A DNA stretch of 64,000 nt from Phoronis australis (lineage: Eukaryota > Phoronida > Phoronidae). Positions 12,907 through 25,399 of this stretch are shown piece after piece. A program made the position numbers and the translations under genes. The notes beneath the pieces were generated by a model. That model had not been told where the DNA came from and ran no database searches. It saw only the letters and a program-made list of their open reading frames with translations. Within the stretch, counting starts at the first letter, position 1. Each line of letters begins with the position of its first letter. The stretch spans positions 911,568 through 975,567 of the forward strand of contig NMRA01000044.1 of NCBI GenBank assembly GCA_002633005.1. Direction: 5' to 3'.

Positions 12907-13564
12907 GGTTCAGGAATACACTGATCTCCTAGGTTAAGTGACTATTTGAGAAACAACTTTGCGGTCAAGGAAAACACTTCTGTATAGGGAATAGCTGAGA
13001 TGGATATAATTATTCATTATTCGGATCAAATCATGAGAAAACGTAGTGTAATTTTAGACAGACTGGTAATATAGAATTCCTCTAGAGATCTCAAACACAC
13101 AATTTTACGATCAAGTCAACATCAATCATCGATTTTCCTCCCAAAGGAATTTGAGAGTTTCACGGTTTCCGAGCGGCAAACTAAAAAACCCGTTACACGC
13201 ACAGCACAAGATAAAAGTAGTAAGAGACAAAATTCGTTTCCCCATTATCATGGCAGCAAATTTCCCTAACAGTAAAATGACTGTAAATAAATCTCAAAAC
13301 TCATCATACTATGAGTGGAGCGTCGACAAAATGTGCGAAGTTAATTGAATCGTTCGTACCAGCTTCAGTAAATCACAGCATCCAAGCAAAGGATAGGTGA
13401 TGCTGTTGTCAACGAAGTAATCACAGGGTGGCGCTGATGCATCCCATGTGCACTAAGATTATTTTTTAATGTGACAATTTGATAACATCCATGTGGACAA
13501 TTGACATTTAACCTATTTCTAATTCGATTGGTGATTATTTGAGCAAAATAGTAGCCATTTACAA

Positions 13565-13775
13565 TAGCGGCGACACCGCTCTTTAAATGTTGATAATTGT
13601 GGCCATGGCAATATAACTTTGATGAAACCTATGTTGACCGTTCATATCACACTGTAGCGGTGACGCTCCGTTGTTGAATCCACTTATTTACTGCCAATTT
13701 AACTAGTGCTGTTAACTTCAATCCAGGATTGTGCACACTGACCACAATTCAGTAAAACATCAACGCATTGACGTT
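13565..13775. repeat. Diverged dispersed repeat, copy 2
   Basis: Partner of 10318-10520: gctccgttgttgaatccact, then gctgttaac...atccagga, in the same order and orientation. Confidence 0.45.
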
Positions 13776-14189
13776 TAAGTGTGAAAGGGCCTTAATTAAG
13801 GGTGCCAAAATTAAAATTAAAGAATGGCTTAAGTCACTTTATTAAATTTCCTGATAATTCATCTTCATTCTCCGTCATAAGGGAAGACTATGCTGAATTC
13901 AGCATCTGCTCAACAATCATGGAATTATGGGTCACTTCGTCTGAATTCTTTTGGCTTGTACTGTAGGTAGGGATTAAAAGGTATAGTCTGTAATAACTTC
14001 AATAGCTTGCTATGCTTTGACGCCATGACTGATAGAGATATTGACAAGAGGTGATAGAGAGACTTATTAAAGTGACCTTTAAGATAAAATTGTACTCCTG
14101 AAGACAGTAGTTATGAAAAGATGATTCCATGCTCATTATCAAGTTCCATAAAGGCAGAGGATACTCAATAAACAAGGTAGTTAAACACT

Positions 14190-15530
14190 ATCATAAAAAT
14201 GGCCATTAGATGGCGCAGAATGCGTCAACTCCTTTTGAATTGAGAAGGTGGCATCGCCATCTCTCTAAAACACAACTATTTTCCAAATTTCATTGAAATA
14301 AGCCAATAATATAAAGGCAAACGTAAAAAACAATTGACAATAGGGGGCACGGACGTTATTAGGTCCGATTGGTCTGAAATTCATCGTCATCTCAGCGGTG
14401 CCATCTTTATAGAAGCACATCTGCCAAATTTTGCAAAGATCCTTCGAACAGTTAAGATGATACAGCCATACATGCAAAAAAGCAAAATTGGCCCTAAGAG
14501 GCATCATAAACTCAGACGTTACAGAGGTAAACATAAAAAAAACATTTTACTACAAGGGACGCAGTGGTATTTGGATTAGTTCGACATTTGTTACCATTTA
14601 TCGTCAGCTCCATACGAACAATATCTTTTTAATTTTACAAAGCTCCTTCAAAGATTCGGCCTGACGCAAAAAACAAAATCATCAATAGGAGGAGACACAG
14701 TAGTTGGACCCGACTGAAAGTCAACTTCAGTCGTAGCCTTCTCATCAGGAATACATAATATGTACATCAGCAGTACCACAGATAGGGAGGTGGACACAAG
14801 AAAACAAATAGAAAAATAACAAAAATGGCCACGAGGTGGCGTAGACTACACAAAATCTGTCCCAAATGGGAAGATGTTGTCGTCTCAATAGAAACCTATT
14901 TGCCAAATTTCATGAAAATACATACTGGAATAACAAGATATAGAGGTAAACATTTTGCCCCTAGGGGGACAGGGTATCTGGATCAGTTCGACACTCGTTA
15001 CCCTCTGTCGACGGCTCCATGAGAGTACATCTTTCAAACTTCACAAAACTCTTAAGAGCTAAGGAGATTCACCTGCAAACAAAATCACCACTAGGGGAAG
15101 ACACAGTAGTCGAAAGTCACTCGTGGCCTTCTCATCAGCAACACATCTGTAAATTTTTATCATGATCCTTTGAGCAGTACGGTGATAGAGAGGCACGGAC
15201 GCAGAAAACAGACTCAAAAATGACAAAAATATATAAAAGTGGCGTGATATTTGTCAAATTCATCCGAAAAGGGTATGCATTATCACCTCTGTATTAAAAA
15301 CCTATTTGCCGGACTTTGTGCAAATTTGTCAAGGAACTCCAAGAAAGAAGAAAAAATGTAAAAACTAAAATTGCCACTAGGGGACACAGACGTATTCGGA
15401 TCAGTCTGAAACTCGTCCTCAGACTATCATCAGTTATCAGAAACACACCAACCAAATTTCAAAAAGATCCCGGAAGGGGTTTAGGACATACAGCCACGAG
15501 CACCTGAATGCCAAACGCCCAGACAGAGAT
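14190..15530. repeat. Degenerate tandem/dispersed repeat domain
   Basis: Recurring ordered phrases: aaaatggccA/T...aGatGGcg or GaggtGGcg (14198, 14825), a 'taggggg/acac' block followed by 'gGatcagt..gaaactCGt' (14340, 14960, 15375), and 'ccaaatttc..aaagatcc' (14410, 14900, 15450). This indicates several old copies of one unit. The open frames inside (up to 89 codons) are repeat-derived. Similar phrases recur near 26040-26540 and 42560-43800. No transposase or reverse transcriptase motifs are visible. Confidence 0.5.
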
Positions 15531-16598
15531 GATGGCACATGTTTATACGCGAGTGCATAAAACTTGTCACTTTTCATTTTTTAATGGCTTCTAAGCATTG
15601 TTGTAATAATGGCCACAATTTTTCAAAATACTGTCTCATTGGTGGTTGAACTCAGACATGGCAAAGCATTAACTTTGAGCTATGCATCTTTTATGGACAA
15701 TGCGAGAAAATAAAATTTCACTTGTCCGCTAAATTGTGTTCTAAATTCATGAGATTTTACTGTACTTTCAATTATTCACACAAAACACGGAACCATCAGT
15801 CATCATTGAAGTAGCTGCAGTTCAAGAAATCATCATGCAAAAAGTAACGATTTTTAACAACTTGTGAAAACAAAATTTACCACGGGATTATTTTACCCTC
15901 GGCCAATAATCATGAACATAATTACCATTATATTAAAAAATTTTATTGCTAAAAGTTTCGTTATCATTATTCATGACAAAATTACTATTATCAGCCTAAT
16001 CACTATTGTCACATTAATATTATTGAGTGCAACATTACACGCAGTTCAATGCACTTGTAAGTTATTAATTGATAGAACAAAAATGAAATTTAAAACTCTA
16101 CATCTGTTTAGCTCTCCAAAATAACAAAATCGAAACTAGGCCACCTATAACCTATAAAATCAATGTCAAATTTTTTCATAAGGACAAACTTTTTACGAGT
16201 CCACAAACAATAAATAAGAGGATTTACGGGTTAAAATATACTCCAGAAAATGATATTAGCGAATCGTTCCATTAGTTTGAATACTTTAATTGTATGATAC
16301 TCTATTGAATTGTGAAAAGGTTGCTACCACACCATGGCAAGAAAATGTTTAAGCCCTGTAGTCTGACAGGGTTCTGAATTAGACGATTTCTTGATCTCAC
16401 ACCGACAACCGCATGACAACTAGGAAGTGCTGCTTTGAAACAGGAAAGAGAAATTAAACATAAATTATGAAGAAAACTATTGAACATAAATGCGACACAT
16501 TACACAAAAATGTGCAACGAAGAATAAACACAACAGTCACAATGATGGGAAACCAAATCGACAGCATTAGGCAGCTCTTATCCCGAGTATGAGAAAGA

Positions 16599-16611
16599 GT
16601 TGCCCGGCAAC
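16599..16611. promoter_or_regulatory. Perfect palindrome GTTGCC-C-GGCAAC (X-box-like)
   Basis: Both X-box half sites are exact, with a one-base spacer, which lies within the spacing RFX proteins tolerate. It falls in the putative intron downstream of the 17946 first exon. Confidence 0.35.
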
Positions 16612-17201
16612 TAGACAGTCAACAGAAAAATCACTGTCAGACTTTCCACCTTCTCAGAGAACAGTCTAGGGCTTTTGCATAATAGAAAAACACCATCAAT
16701 ATTTAAAAAACTTCCATTTACCGAAATTGGGAAACCTGATATTCTTAGATCTTGTTGTTCCCAGAAGAAAGGACATGAGCCAGCTTCACAAAATACTTAA
16801 AGAAAGGTCCACAACATGTGAATTGCATTTCATCAACAGCTTCACCTAGATACTTGAGACCAACACCTGATGAACCATTAACAAACAGCAGTGAACAGTG
16901 AAAGTAAATTTTTTAATCCTTGAATTTAACACGTGCATGAACACATTTCCTTGGACACGTTACCCATTCTAGCCGTGTCAGTTGGCTTTCCTGACGACTG
17001 ATTAGTGGTATTAAAATGATATTAAAATGATATAGCACAATATGGTCTCAGTGAACAATGGTGACAACAAAATTGTTAAAAAATAATGCAACAGCATATT
17101 ATAAGAAAATGGACAAAAGGCGAACTTTGTTAACAATTATTGTAATGTTTCGATTTATAATTCAGGCATTAATTTTTGACTCTGTTAACAAATTAACTCC
17201 T

Positions 17202-17575
17202 TTCACAATTGCATGCAACAACTATAGAAATTTCCTTAACATAAAAACACCTATGTCTTGTAAACAATTCCACAAAAAACGAATGAGTCGGCAAAATAAA
17301 ATCGGACAGACAAGCCTCGATTATTAAAGTAGCGTAAAGAAAATTTGCTCAGAACAGAAGCTGAATAATCAGTGTAAACAAAATTTATTTCACAGTTGCA
17401 TGCTACAAATATAGACATTTCTATAACATAAAAACACTAATGCCTCGTAAACATTTCCACAAAAAACAAAATGAGACGGCAAAATAAAATTGGAACTACA
17501 AGCCTATAAAAGTAGCATAAAGACATTTGTTCAGATCAGAAATTGAATATTCAGTAGAAAGTCACATGGTGACGA
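17202..17575. repeat. Two-copy tandem duplication, period about 187 bp
   Basis: ttcacaattgcatgcaac at 17202 recurs as ttcacagttgcatgctac at 17389. Downstream blocks (cataaaaacac, gtaaacaattccacaaaa, ggcaaaataaaat, agcctc/agccta) follow in the same order. The copies are visibly diverged with small indels. Confidence 0.75.
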
Positions 17576-17757
17576 AAGGAAGACCCAAGCATTGAGAAAC
17601 TCGAAGATGGAAGATTAAAATGTAAAAATTACCCGTTAGGTGCAGTGAAAACGATCATCATCAATAACAGCCTTCAACTTACCTGCCATAAATTTTCAGA
17701 TCCCGATTCTTTACAACCCCAGACTGAATTAGTCAGCAATCATATCTCTGAACTTAC

Positions 17758-17946
17758 TGTACTACAAGATCCACCTAAAGAGAAGTCGTTTTCTGACGAG
17801 CAACTGCTTTTCAATGACGTGCCCGTAATGGACATGTCATTCAGGACCGACAACAACTTCGGAGTCTTCACTGGTTTTGTTTCTACGGCAACCGACTTCC
17901 TTCGCCGGTGCTTGAAAACTTTCAAGACGTTGAGCAGCATAGCCAT
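17758..17946 (-). CDS. Candidate first coding exon of unidentified gene (63 codons)
   Basis: Minus-strand ATG at 17946 has an in-frame TAA 12 nt upstream, which supports a true start. The 63 codons end in phase 0 at a consensus donor, GTAAGT (17757). The peptide begins MAMLLNVLKVFKHRRRKSVA and ends in a serine-rich tail. The RRRKS stretch is a basophilic kinase-type site. Composition is coding-like compared with its surroundings. It would be the most distal of three alternative first exons feeding exon 4251-4337. Family unknown. Confidence 0.5.
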
Positions 17947-20802
17947 GACAGAACCTTAGTGCAGATTCTTGAGATCAGAATTAATCAATCATTTCTGCAG
18001 CCTGCTATCCATATTGCCATTAGGAAAAGTGCTCCTTGGGCTATCAGTGTCTTTCCACTCAAGTACTGTTTTAGTAAATATCCTGTGAACTGTGTTTGCA
18101 AACTCTGTTTTAAATAGAGAGTGTCGCAACACCAGAGAGACGGGACAGCCCTGTGACAGCGGTCCTATGACGTCGGCAAGTTTTGGGAGACTGGAAAATC
18201 TGATACCGACACTTTACTAAAAGTGTAAATACAATTGAACTATCATAGAACAGGGCACAATGACAGAAATATCGGCAGCCTGAACTTAGACACGCGCGTG
18301 TGAACTTTCACACAAAAAGAGCGGAGCTATTGTAAACAATCCACAGCCAAGGGTAATTGGCCTTTTAGAAAGTGAGCCCACAAGGTGTTTATTTCTCTGG
18401 CAATAGCATGGATTGTATTGATTCACAAATGGCTGATAGATTTTGCAGTGTTTGAAAATAAATAACAATTGAACTGACCAAACACTTGCACTGCGATGAC
18501 AAAGAAATCAATGGCAAGACTTAAACAAACGCTTCACCGCAAAAACTACTACCGCTTCTCCGCATATATATTTCATTGTGACTTATAAATGTTGTTTATC
18601 CAAACAAGTTTGAAATGAAATTTACTCTAAAAAACCACAGATGCCAGTGCAACATTTGACAAACGAAATAAACAAAACTTCCAATAAAACATATCTGAAC
18701 TAATGTTCATAATCAATCAATCACTCCATTCCTTTAAAACTTTCCTTCAAATGTACCAATGACACTGTCACCATGGCAAACAGACCTATTTGGTTTTCTA
18801 GCAATTATTAAGAACACAGGTAACCTTTAAATTATTAGTTTATACGCTGTTCGTGAATTCAGGTAAGCCATTTCACTCACAAAATATTCTGCCAAACACA
18901 TAAAAAATATCAAATGGACAAATACAGAAAGTTTGAGTGCACTGGAAACTATGGTTGAATATTCACACATGCACTGTAAATCTATACTAAATCTATATGC
19001 TTAGTGTCTGAACGGCAAGGAATACTTTTCTACCTGAGGCTATTTGGTATTAAGCAAATATGATTTGTTTGCTTTCATTTTTCTCAAATGCAACAGGTTT
19101 CATAATCGTGCTCACATATTCACAAAAATGGTAAGTTTACCTTCAAGAGAATAACAGTCATTTAACAAAACACAATTAAATTTCTTGGCAGACATGTTCA
19201 TTTCAACAATGGACAGATTTTTATGAAAACTTTGTTAATTTAGTTTTACACTTAAATGTACATTCTCGGTAATAAAAGTACTTTACAGAAAATAGCAGTA
19301 GCAAATGCTCTGCGGGCTAAATCAAATCCCACTCGTTCAAAAGCAGTGCATTTTTAGAATATTCAAAAGCATATTTAAACAGTAAAGACGCAAACCTCGA
19401 TTCCAGCAAATGTCCGTCAGGCAACGGCGAGAGTTGGCTACTTGTAATAAAATCACAGAAACGCAACAGATTTTATTGTTTTACACCAACTCTGGTCAAA
19501 GCTATTAATATCAAGAAGTCTATCTCATTTAACAATAATCACAAAACTGTGTTTTTCTGCCTCAAAATAATGATTTCCTGTAACAAACAAAAAGTATCTG
19601 ATAGTTTATTAGCTCAATGCAGTGATTCACATGGAACAAGGTTCTGTGACAAGATATGATAGTTTAAAAAAGTTCACGATTTTCAAGGAATTTCGATTAG
19701 CTTTGTCAATGTTATGGCAAAAAAACGACGAAAGAGCACCAAAAATATCATCACGTTATGCTACGTATCATTATGTTAATTTTTTTTCGACATAACGGAA
19801 ATTCTTTCCGCTCAGTTCAATCTGCAACAACCTTTTTCTTGAAAAAATATGTAAAACATTCCAACAATATTTCATCACTTCCATGGTACACTCAGAAAAA
19901 ATACAAAAGAGAATCCTAAAATGTAATAACACAGGCAAATAAATAATAAATTTAATAAATGGGACAATCGTATATTACTTCGCTCATTTCCTTCTTTAAC
20001 AATCCTTAAAAAAACAAACCCCTTAAACGGCAAATTTTCAGATTTATTGCCGCACAATGGCAAGAGAATGAATAAGCTGGAACTCAAAGACGGTTTCAAT
20101 TTGCATGTTTTAGGAAGTGATTAAATAGCAGAAATATCGACTGGTATTTCAAATCCACGCATAATGGCTGACTTTGCCACGATAACAAATATCCTCAAGT
20201 CTCATAGATAAACAAGTGGTCACCTTTATTTGAGACAGGACAAATATTTAATGTTGAATCAATGAAGTATATACCTTATTCAAACCTATTAGGGGCAGTA
20301 AAAGTTAATTACAGAGACAATCAAACACAACTGCAAAGACACATCAGTTGGGTGACTGAGCCAGAAAATTGAGCCGCTGGGCTCAAAGTTTAAGGTCGCC
20401 CTTCTTTAAAGCTATTGAGACAAAACAATTTTAGCCAATCATAATGTTAGCATTGAAAACAGCAAAAACAAAATGAAATCAAACTGGCTGAAGCGTCTGC
20501 ATGCAATAAGGCTACCCAGCTGCTCAAAAATTCGCTTGCCACCTGTGTGACTTGCCAGTGAGCTTCTACCCACCCAGTGTCTCTTTAGTCACACTGACGA
20601 CTGGACGAGAGGCAAAGTAATGTCCCTGTTATCGTGTCTACGACAAAACAGACATTTTTCTTACAAGAAACAATAGGGACGGGAAGTGAATATGTCACAC
20701 CCCTAGCAACTATTCCAAACTGGAAGCCAACAATTAAACAATTACATTGGTTGCCTAACAAATTTGTTCACACCAAATTCAGCTCTTCCAAGGTATTTCT
20801 AA
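17947..20802. other. Intergenic or promoter interval, no gene seen
   Basis: Lies upstream of the 17946 first exon and downstream of the polyadenylation signal at 20803-20808. AT-rich with short ORFs only. An imperfect X-box-like GTCACCATGGCAAA sits at 18767-18780. Confidence 0.45.
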
Positions 20803-20808
20803 TTTATT
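20803..20808 (-). terminator. Polyadenylation signal AATAAA
   Basis: Minus-strand AATAAA lies 14 nt downstream of the stop codon at 20822. It supports 20822-21012 as the last exon of its gene. Confidence 0.5.
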
Positions 20809-20821
20809 CAGAAAACTAAGT

Positions 20822-21012
20822 TCAAACCTCTGGTATCCAACAGTTGAGAGCTTCCACCCACATCAGTCTCTCATTGGATGGCACAGAGGGCGCTGACTGT
20901 AGTAGATGAGGCATGGGCATAGTTGTGGTTCGACGGTATGGCGAGAATGCTGGAAAAGGGTATGACGCACCAGCCCCCGTGGGTGGCGGTGCTGGAGGAC
21001 CCAACTGGCCAC
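20822..21012 (-). CDS. Terminal exon of unidentified gene, proline-rich C-terminus
   Basis: Minus-strand exon starting after acceptor tttccag (21013). It completes the split Gly codon left by exon 22046-22121, then reads GQLGPPAPPPTGAGASYPFP, continues through SPYRRTTTMPMPHLLQ and ends MWVEALNCWIPEV followed by TGA. The low-complexity proline/glycine segment and the hydrophobic C-terminal tail (-IPEV) are visible. An AATAAA follows at once. An alternative is splicing at GAG/gtttga (20827), also phase 0, into a downstream exon; the polyadenylation signal argues against it. I do not recognise the family. Confidence 0.6.
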
Positions 21013-21833
21013 CTGGAAATCATTCAAAGTTTAAAAATAAAAGGCGAAATGTCAATCATAGACTGTTGTGACTGTGGTGGTTCATTGCATGTTGCAAAAT
21101 TACTGGGTTTCTTGGCTTCATAAGAATTAAGTTCAAACTTGAAAAGACTGTATCATAAAATCACTGGTCTGTAGCATGCATTTTACTGCACTGGCTGTGT
21201 AGTGTCAGACATCAGTATTGTTTGCTTAATATGTGACGAGTTACTATAATATCTCACAATTAAAATCATCTCCATGGTCATAGAATGCCAAACATAATTT
21301 TCAATTAAACATTTGTAAACATGTAAATTATTTGATTTCTAAATGGCATTTTTCTCCAAATGTAAAAAATCAAATCAGGGGCTTCTAAAATTCTGGATGT
21401 TAGAATTAACATTTACCATCATTGAGTACCGGAATTCATATGTGTGCAGGCGGAATAATCATAAATGCGTTCAGATTGAAAAGAATGTGGAAGTTTAAGA
21501 ATTATTAGTTAAAGTGACCGTCAGAGTTGATGCGTTTCTGAAATAGCAAGCAACACTAAAATCAACTGGAAGTATCACCATTTCAACTAATATCAAAGGC
21601 TAGCATACAGGAGTCCGTCAAGAGTTCTAAACAAAGGACAGCAACACAACTGCCACCTTTTCATTGGAAAATGAACTAATTTAGCTAAACAGGATCCATT
21701 ACCAATTTGTCTAGAAGCAAAATACACGAAACTCTAATGATTTTTCCATAGGAATTGAGGTTGCGGGTCGATCATGTACAATTTAAAGAAAACAAGAGTC
21801 ACAGGAACAAATTTAACCTAACAAGAATTTTTG

Positions 21834-21930
21834 GCCATTAAAAGAATTTTCAATTCGGAGAACACTCTCAAAGTGCAGTAATAGCCATTAAAAGAATTTT
21901 CAATACAGAGAACACTGTTTTTTAAATAGA
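21834..21930. repeat. Short tandem duplication, period 50 bp
   Basis: gccattaaaagaattttcaa occurs at 21834 and again at 21884, followed each time by t(c/a)(c/g)ggagaacact-like sequence. Confidence 0.75.
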
Positions 21931-22045
21931 ATAGTTTCAATTTCATTTTGCAAGTGTTACCATGGTTACAAAAAATGACAAAAAAGTTCATCCATCATCC
22001 CACACAATAAATATTCCTGCTTTATATCAGGAATCCAGTACTTAC

Positions 22046-22121
22046 CATGGCTTTGTAAGTGACTAGACCTTACGGGAAATTGCACATGCCCGGTTGTATT
22101 TGGTCTGTGTGGGGCTTCTGA
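22046..22121 (-). CDS. Internal exon of unidentified gene (25 codons + 1 nt)
   Basis: A textbook exon: acceptor ggtttttcatttcag, 76 nt open in phase 0, consensus donor G/GTAAGT. The peptide runs SEAPHRPNTTGHVQFPVR and on to SSHLQSH. The single G left over joins GT of exon 20822-21012 to give Gly, so the two exons are in phase. The upstream exon, which must end in phase 0, was not found. Confidence 0.6.
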
Positions 22122-23462
22122 CTGAAATGAAAAACCATTAACAGATTCACTATTACAGAACTAGTCCTGTCCCCCACTTACTAACCATCAGGGTTAGGGA
22201 TAGTGGGTTTATGTAATGGTATTAATATAACAAGGTCCAAAAAGGCCTTAATTGTGACACAATACCATCACTATAATGACCAGGAAACTACGGGTATATA
22301 CCTTAGCTCAGTTGACACATTCAGTTCAACAGAAGACTAATTTTCAGCTATTCACATCTGGTTAAGGAACACTAATTCTTCCTTACAGTTACAAATTTAC
22401 TAATTATTCCTCATTACCATACTCTACTGCAACGCCACCTGTTGGCCAGACTTAGTACTTCACTGCATCAGCCTAGCTTTACATCATCGCATGATATTAC
22501 TTTGGAGTGCCAGCTTGTTGCTATAGTCACCTCATATTTGTTCACAATTTCTCCAACTTGCAAATCGTTTTCCATCAAAATGCTCATTTCATTCCCAGCA
22601 TGATCAATATCACGTAGATTTGCATCCCATTACATAACTGTGTTTCCTTTATGATATTTGTCATAATATCCACCACTTTATACAGTTCATTCTTGGAGCT
22701 CTTTTTTCACCGCAAATTAGCCTCAAGAACACATCTCATAATCCTTTTCAGGAATGCATGTAAAGTAGGTTACCAAATTCAGATCACTATTTAAACAACC
22801 CCGGCCAGCAGTTGCATCTCCATGGCCTTAGGACATAAACAGATGAAATCTTCAGTAAGAAAAATCAAAAAAGAAGCGAGTGGTTGACAGACTAACATCC
22901 CCAGGAATAACCCGATCTCATGGGAATGTTTGTGATCAATGAACCATTCATATGACATCTGCATCTCCAACCTTCAATGAGTTCACAAAATGGTTTTGAG
23001 AACTTGATCTGGAAACAGATCTTTTATAGATAGACAGCATTACTGAGGTCATCACAGATCACTGAACCAGGTATTCAATGTACATTTAAAAGAAAAAATA
23101 GAATGTTGGAATGGGGAAAACGGTGTGTGTCACTAATCAATCAATAAATCAATGTATTTAGATCTTCTTTAGAAACAAAAATGATTTCAAAAATCTATTT
23201 ACAATGTTTGTCATTAAAGAGTTAATGGTAGAGTAGTTCTTCACTAACTTCGCACAAAAATACACACCGAAATTGTAATTTTGTCAAATGTTGTAAGGTT
23301 AGTTCAAAAAAAGGGACCCAATTGTTAGCGAGTTTCCATGAAAAATATACCCTGTCATTGAACTTTGTTCCAGAAACGCCTCTTTAAGTACAGGTTAATT
23401 CATGAATCTAAGCCTATCATGAGAGTTTTTGGACAACAAAATTTTAAACGAGAACTAAAGCA
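22122..23462. other. No gene seen
   Basis: AT-rich interval that should contain or precede the upstream exons of the gene ending at 20822. I found none that I can support. Confidence 0.4.
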
Positions 23463-24001
23463 TTAATCAGAAATGCAAGAAGCCAAGCTACGTTCGTTTC
23501 GTAGAAATTCAAACTCCAGACTGAACTCTTTTGTAATAGAATTGAATCCGAAACGGTGCCCTTTAGTAAGGATCCTCTCATACAGAAACTTGACATGAAA
23601 GTCATGCACCAACACGCAACACCTTTCATCTCGAAGTATATACCACCCAGGGGCACTTGAACTGTTCAACACATGGGAGTTACAACCCCACGGGGGCTTG
23701 AACTGGTGTGCTCCGCAGAACAGCCACTTTATGCAGGTCCTTAGTACGGAAATTTTGCGTCATACATAGAGACTAGACTGCTAAGAAACAAACACACAAA
23801 TGACGTAGTCCACAATCCTCTAAATTTCCACAATTTATTGCAGAATTGTCACTAACAGAGAAGAGAGCACTTCTAGCTAAATGTCCTTCTGTACCTACAT
23901 TCACACCTGTTAATTGACCTATCGCCAGGATTTTGAGTGACGGCTTAACTGATCATTTAGAACTTATCATCCTTGACACACCTTCGTTTCCAAGACGCCA
24001 T
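23463..24001 (-). CDS. Candidate two-exon small gene (72 codons)
   Basis: Exon 1 is 24001-23982: ATG in context taaaATGGCG, reading MASWKR plus two bases, donor GTGTGT. Exon 2 is 23661-23463: acceptor gttgaacag, then SSAPGWYILRDERCCVLV and on to a TAA. The phases agree (2 + 1) and an Sp1-type GC box lies about 65 nt upstream of the ATG. Against it, exon 1 is tiny, the acceptor tract is poor and no nearby AATAAA was seen. I do not recognise the product. Confidence 0.3.
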
Positions 24002-24064
24002 TTTACCCGACAAACAACACGTTGCCGGGTAAAACTTATTGTTTGTTAGTCAACATTATGCAAG

Positions 24065-24074
24065 GGGGCGGAGC
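24065..24074 (-). promoter_or_regulatory. GC box (Sp1-type)
   Basis: GGGGCGGAGC on the plus strand (GCTCCGCCCC on minus), about 65 nt upstream of the minus-strand ATG at 24001. It is an isolated GC-rich patch in AT-rich DNA. Confidence 0.35.
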
Positions 24075-25225
24075 TTGCGAGAAGTCAATTAGTAATTGCT
24101 AGGATCAGCTCCATCTTCAGGTCAGACTGAGAGTTCATCAGAACAATTTGGGTCCGATTTTTACACTCAATATTTGGCAATGACAATTTGTACTGACCAG
24201 TACAAATACAAGACACTTTTTCACAATCCCGGACAAATTCTGTTTTGGAATCGCAACTCTGAGTTACAGTTGTTAGTCACATGAATTTTGCAAACCAAGG
24301 CTTTCTAATGGTCACCATGAATAATGAAAAATTGGGACTTAATGGTCAAAACTGAACTGACATAGTGAAGTGAGTAGAATTCTCCACAGTTAAGATGCAC
24401 CCTGCTAACTGAAAGGGAACGTGATCAGCAAAATTTAAGCTAAAACAATTTTGCACAAAGTTTGTAAGTTTTTCAAAATAAGAAAAAATCGTTCTCAGTT
24501 AATATGATTTTCTTGAAATACTGGGGACACATTGGAAATGTTGCAGATTTTACTCCTTGTGTGATATGTACTAGACACTTAGCTCCCCAGTTATCTGGGA
24601 TTTATCTCCAGCACGGCTGCCCTCCAGCCATTTTTATTTTTCGACAGATTTAAGCTTTCATTCTCTATCCAATTCAGAGCCGGAATTTGTCATTTATTTC
24701 CGTAATTGTTCTAAAACGTGTCTCAACCAAGGGATATAAAGTTATAGTCTCATCTTTGATAGGTGGATAAGCAATTTTCAATTAAGTCAACCTAATAATT
24801 TGCACTTAAGTAGAGTGAATATTTGTCAATTGTGGAATTTTTGATGAAATGGTGTACATTTTTGTCCCAAAACCTGCTTGAGTGACAAGCATTTCAACTT
24901 CATGGTCAGAGTATAGATACCAAAACCCTCATTATGTGAAGTTGCATGGCTAAATACCCATACCTTCATGTCAAACCAAAAATCAGCATGAATCCTTAAT
25001 TGAAAGCCATCATCTATAAGCAAATGTAGTTTTTCATAGAAATCAATTGAATGATGCTCTGCAAGAAACAGCCACACAACTCTACTATAACCTCAGGGCA
25101 TGTAGGATAATAGGTTTTTAGGATAGTAATTTTAATCCAATATTGAGTTCACCAATTCACATCACCAGTTCAAGAACAAAACCTCTCATTTTCAACCTGG
25201 TTCCCTGGGGACACCCATTGTAGAT
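24075..25225. other. No gene seen
   Basis: Short ORFs only, on both strands, without splice or composition support. Confidence 0.4.
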
Positions 25226-25399
25226 ATTAGCATTCAAGGAAACAGACAAGATGTAATATAAATGATAAGCACATGCCTGCATTCAAAAGAGAAAGGGGTG
25301 CGACTGACATCAATAGATAGTACCAGGGGAGTCCACATAGCCTGGTTTTCATCTGATCATGACTAAGTATCTGTATCCAAATGGAGGGCACTCTCCTAT

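Larger units (their letters stand above)
15531..17757 (-). other. Intron-like interval, no gene seen
   Basis: AT-rich. It holds a perfect 13-bp X-box palindrome (16599-16611) and a 187-bp tandem duplication (17202-17575). No supported exon. Confidence 0.4.
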
